A stretch of DNA of 15,890 bases from Winogradskyella sp. UBA3174 (GTDB taxonomy: Bacteria; Bacteroidota; Bacteroidia; Flavobacteriales; Flavobacteriaceae): the NCBI RefSeq assembly GCF_002364335.1, contig NZ_DEXW01000020.1:1-15890 (forward strand). Direction: 5' to 3'. Made by a program: the position numbers and the translations under genes. The notes below the pieces were generated by a model. That model was not told the origin of the DNA. It made no database searches and worked only from the letters and a program-made list of their open reading frames with translations. Positions 13,459 to 15,890 of this stretch are shown here, one piece after another; positions within the stretch are counted from its first letter, which is position 1, and the number at the start of each line of letters is the position of its first letter.

Positions 13459-15390
13459 TTATAGATTTAAATTAAATCCTAGATTAACTCCTCGTCCGCG
13501 AGTTGCAAAACCAAATAATTCTTGAAAGTCTTCATTAAAGATGTTTGTAACGTTTGCAAAAACAGTCATCTTACTATTTAAAATCTTATGGCTGATATAA
13601 AAATCTAAAAGCCCATAAGAATCTAGAGTAACTGCATCATTTGCAAATGTTGCATTATTAAAGACCACATCCTGTCTATCGCCATTATATTGATAAGAAA
13701 GACTCATTTGTGTAGATTGAAAAACCTTGTAATCTAAACGGGTGTTAACTATGATTTCTGGAATTCTTAAGCTTAAATCTTCATCTAAAGACGTATAAGT
13801 GGCATTTAAATTAAGATCTAGGTCTTTAGTGATTTTTGCTTGAGCTACAAACTCTAAACCACTAGCCGTAAAAGACTGATCTATATTTTGATATTGAAAT
13901 ACAAACCCGCCTGTATCTACAAAATCAATAAAATTCTCTTCATTTCTATTAAAATAGACTAAGCTAAATGTTGCGTTATCTTTTATAGAAACCTCTGCAC
14001 CCACTTCTATCGTCTGATTCTCTTCTGGATCTAAATCCGCATTTCCAAAACTTGGCTCAAACAACTGAAATAATGATGGTGTAATAAATGCTGTGCTATA
14101 ACTAGCTAAACCTTTAACATAACCGAAATCTAAATCTACTGTATAAGACGGGTTTAAACTATACACTAAATGACTGCCATATTCACTGTGGTTGTTTAAA
14201 CGTAAACCTGCATTAACATTCAACCCAAAATCTGAAACATAAACAACATTAGCATAAGGATCTGTTATGGTGAATTGTGCTGTTTCTGGGTTAATAGTTT
14301 GGCTAAAATCAGTTGCGCCAAAAGGAATTGAAAAACTTTCCATTTGGTTATCTTGAAAATTAACACCTAAAACCGTATAAAATTTATCACTAAAATTATA
14401 ACGGTTAAAAGCGTCTACAATGATACTTTCTGCATTAAATAAAGAAGGAAAACTAGATTCAATCTCACGCTCAACATTATTATAAGCTGCATTTACAGTG
14501 ATACTTCCTTTATTATACTTAAATTCTGGTGACACACCTATTCTGTATTGCTTAGAATTAGAAACATTATCTGCATCCATCATTCCAAAACTATCATCAA
14601 AATCTGCTTTGTATCTATCAAAACTAACATACGTATTCAACTTAAACGTATTGCTAAATTTATAACCCAACTTTACATTTCCGTTATAGCTATTAAAAGC
14701 ATCAGATTCTGTACCACCTTCAATTGCAGATAAACCATCTGTATATTGTTGACCAAAACTAGCTAAATAATTAAATTTACCTAGACTACCGTTTACAGCT
14801 ATACTATTCCTAAAGTCTTCAATAGCATAAGCATCTTCGTCTGAAGATTGATTCGTACCAAGTGTACTTCTTAGATTTAAGTTAAAGGCTTTTTTAGAGG
14901 CTTCTTTCAGCTTAATATTGATTACAGCAGTTGCTGCACCTGTTCCATAAAGTGTACTCGATGCCCCTTTTAGAATTTCAATAGATTCAACTTGGTCGGC
15001 ATTTAATAAACGTAAATCGTAATCATTTGCAATTTGAGACGGATCTGTAACTTGCACACCATCAATAAGGATTAAGACTTGGCGATTACGTCCTCCTCTT
15101 ACAAAATAACTTAAATTCTGACCTGCATTACTGCGCACACCATTCACTTCTACACCAGCAGTTCTGCCAATAATTTCAGCAATAGATTGTCCTTGCAGCT
15201 TTTCTAAATCTTGTGAAGTGATTTTGGTAATAATCTTACCAGAATTTTCACGTTTTAGCGCAAAACGAGAATCCGTAACTACAACTTCTTCTAATTTTTC
15301 AACTTTTGTGGAATCGGTCTGTGTTTGTGCAGCACCAATAGATAACACACCTGTAAAAAGCATGCTACAAAACAGTTTTGTTTTGTTCAT
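13459..15390 (-). CDS. btuB: TonB-dependent receptor, BtuB-like vitamin B12 transporter
   Basis: A 643-residue outer-membrane receptor. The signal peptide ends near GAAQ (residue 22). The TonB-box region is EEVVVTD (34-40). The plug (about 45-165) has IAEIIGRTAGVEVNGVRSNA (70-89), SYFVRGGRNRQVLILIDGVQ (94-113) and VESIEILKGASSTLYGTGAA (134-153). A 22-strand barrel fills the rest and ends GVNLGFNLNL. There is no SusC-type N-terminal carboxypeptidase-like domain, and the length is close to that of BtuB. The cobalamin riboswitch directly upstream makes corrinoid uptake by far the likeliest job, with expression lowered when B12 is plentiful. Partner genes (BtuF/C/D) are not in the window. Substrate is inferred from the riboswitch; I identified no B12-contacting residue with certainty. 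Confidence 0.9.
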   Translation of the reverse strand: MNKTKLFCSMLFTGVLSIGAAQTQTDSTKVEKLEEVVVTDSRFALKRENSGKIITKITSQDLEKLQGQSIAEIIGRTAGVEVNGVRSNAGQNLSYFVRGGRNRQVLILIDGVQVTDPSQIANDYDLRLLNADQVESIEILKGASSTLYGTGAATAVINIKLKEASKKAFNLNLRSTLGTNQSSDEDAYAIEDFRNSIAVNGSLGKFNYLASFGQQYTDGLSAIEGGTESDAFNSYNGNVKLGYKFSNTFKLNTYVSFDRYKADFDDSFGMMDADNVSNSKQYRIGVSPEFKYNKGSITVNAAYNNVEREIESSFPSLFNAESIIVDAFNRYNFSDKFYTVLGVNFQDNQMESFSIPFGATDFSQTINPETAQFTITDPYANVVYVSDFGLNVNAGLRLNNHSEYGSHLVYSLNPSYTVDLDFGYVKGLASYSTAFITPSLFQLFEPSFGNADLDPEENQTIEVGAEVSIKDNATFSLVYFNRNEENFIDFVDTGGFVFQYQNIDQSFTASGLEFVAQAKITKDLDLNLNATYTSLDEDLSLRIPEIIVNTRLDYKVFQSTQMSLSYQYNGDRQDVVFNNATFANDAVTLDSYGLLDFYISHKILNSKMTVFANVTNIFNEDFQELFGFATRGRGVNLGFNLNL

Positions 15391-15433
15391 TTTAATTTTT
15401 AATTACTCGAGAGAACACACATAATTTGTATGT

Positions 15434-15454
15434 AAACTTTTATCCCGAAAGTTT
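15434..15454 (-). promoter_or_regulatory. Hairpin in the likely riboswitch expression platform
   Basis: AAACTTT (15434-15440) and AAAGTTT (15448-15454) form a seven-bp stem with a seven-base loop. It lies between the B12 box and the btuB ATG, 43 bases before that ATG. No U-run follows on the minus strand, so control of translation or an alternative fold is more likely than simple termination. Confidence 0.4.
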
Positions 15455-15469
15455 GACTTCTATGTTGAA

Positions 15470-15652
15470 ATTGGCAGGTCTCCTGACTTGCGTCCTGTTA
15501 TTGGTCTTCCCAGATAAATATCCAGTGACATTGAAGGTAATAACAGGCTTTATAGCTTACAGTTGCGGGAACAGTTCTGGATTAGATAATTAGTATCGCA
15601 CCAGATTCCCTTTTAATCTATTCGGTAAAACGAATAGAACCTAATTTCGGCG
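15470..15652 (-). ncRNA. Cobalamin riboswitch
   Basis: Read on the minus strand, all hallmark elements appear in order. They are an eight-bp hairpin TCTATTCG/CGAATAGA (15638-15617), AAAAGGGAATCTGGTGCGA, AACTGTTCCCGCAACTGTAA, TGTCACTGG, and the B12 box AAGTCAGGAGACCTGCC (15489-15473). These are the conserved GGGAA, CCGCAACTGTAA, CACTG and GGAGACCTGCC blocks of the adenosylcobalamin aptamer. It lies 80 bases before the btuB start and should reduce its expression on binding cobalamin. The exact 5' limit is approximate. Confidence 0.96.
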
Positions 15653-15660
15653 CGAAAGTA
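15653..15660 (-). promoter_or_regulatory. Candidate -7 element for the riboswitch/btuB transcript
   Basis: TACTTTCG on the minus strand differs from TAnnTTTG at one position and lies just before the aptamer. The nearest TTG is only 16 bases upstream, so the match is weak. Confidence 0.35.
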
Positions 15661-15688
15661 ACTTTAAAAGCTGAAACAATTACTTTTT

Positions 15689-15787
15689 CTAGTTCATTTT
15701 ATAGATAAGATAAATGAAACCCATTAAAAAATAGGCAATGATTATTCCTGCAACGATATATAGTGTTAAATTTGAATCGTCCTTCAT
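15689..15787 (-). CDS. 32-residue single-helix membrane protein
   Basis: A short open frame from ATG 15787 to TAG at 15691-15689. The peptide starts MKDDSNLTLYIVAGIIIAYF and continues LMGFIYLIYKMN, with one hydrophobic helix over about residues 8-29. The acidic N-terminus and basic C-terminus suggest the C-terminus faces the cytoplasm. A promoter-like TATTTTTG lies about 15 bases before the ATG. It is on the same strand as btuB, 29 bases before the -7-like element of the riboswitch. I do not recognise a family. Composition and a clean start make it a likely real small gene, but a chance frame of this size cannot be excluded. Confidence 0.55.
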   Translation of the reverse strand: MKDDSNLTLYIVAGIIIAYFLMGFIYLIYKMN

Positions 15788-15801
15788 AGTTGTCGTTTTA
15801 A

Positions 15802-15809
15802 CAAAAATA
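15802..15809 (-). promoter_or_regulatory. -7 element before the small membrane protein
   Basis: TATTTTTG on the minus strand fits TAnnTTTG exactly. The start site would fall near 15795, giving a leader of fewer than ten bases before ATG 15787. No clear -33 box is seen. Confidence 0.35.
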
Positions 15810-15890
15810 GCAACTCAGTAAAAGAATATTAGTCACGAAGGTTACATAAGAACCGAGCATGTTCAAAATTTTATCGCCCACAGGTATGAT

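Noticed and set aside
15859..15890. ATG at 15859 opening MFKILSPTGM on the plus strand to the window end
   Set aside because: Only 32 bases are visible. It could be the start of the next gene, but no promoter or family can be read.
15798..15890. Open minus-strand frame from the window edge, ending at a TAA near 15798
   Set aside because: About 30 codons with no recognisable motif; it could be the tail of an upstream gene or chance. It overlaps the candidate promoter of the small membrane protein.

Overview
The window looks like a chromosome segment of a marine-type Flavobacteriaceae (Bacteroidota). It is AT-rich. Several genes carry the family's promoter elements (a -7 box like TAnnTTTG with TTG or TTTA about 20 bases upstream) and there are no clear Shine-Dalgarno sequences. 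The gene families are also typical: DUF4252 proteins beside an ECF sigma factor, a Haem_bd c-type haem protein, S41 lipoproteins, TonB receptors, and a HEAT-like protein next to purB. No tRNA, rRNA, CRISPR array, insertion sequence or prophage gene was seen.

Layout. (1) Positions 1-1167, minus: a large secreted protein cut by the window edge, followed by a 650-base gene-free stretch holding hairpins. (2) 1820-2469, minus: a coupled pair, a four-helix membrane protein and a 66-residue XRE regulator, with repeated operator-like sequences at their promoter. (3) 2610-5223, plus: a multi-pass membrane protein resembling the HTTM/gamma-carboxylase-like group, then a membrane-anchored class III adenylate cyclase. 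A 57-base imperfect repeat containing a promoter-like core precedes the first gene and recurs upstream of the second. (4) 5224-5599: non-coding, with a (TTA)n tract. (5) 5600-7395, minus: a GT4-like glycosyltransferase and a haem-binding protein separated by a 17-bp inverted repeat. (6) 7437-9664, plus: the HEAT-like protein (TTG start), purB, and a small membrane protein overlapping purB by ATGA. (7) 9686-11816, minus: an ECF sigma factor, a membrane anti-sigma-like protein and two DUF4252 proteins, with a candidate autoregulated ECF promoter. (8) 11979-13409, plus: an S41 protease lipoprotein ending in a strong terminator shared with the convergent gene. (9) 13459-15660, minus: a BtuB-type TonB receptor under a cobalamin riboswitch, preceded by a 32-residue membrane protein.

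The best-supported functional units are the B12-riboswitch/receptor unit, the purB unit and the ECF operon. The least explained are the duplicated promoter-like repeat, the cyclase with an outward-facing C-terminal domain, and the XRE/membrane-protein pair. No wholly new system is demonstrated by the sequence alone.
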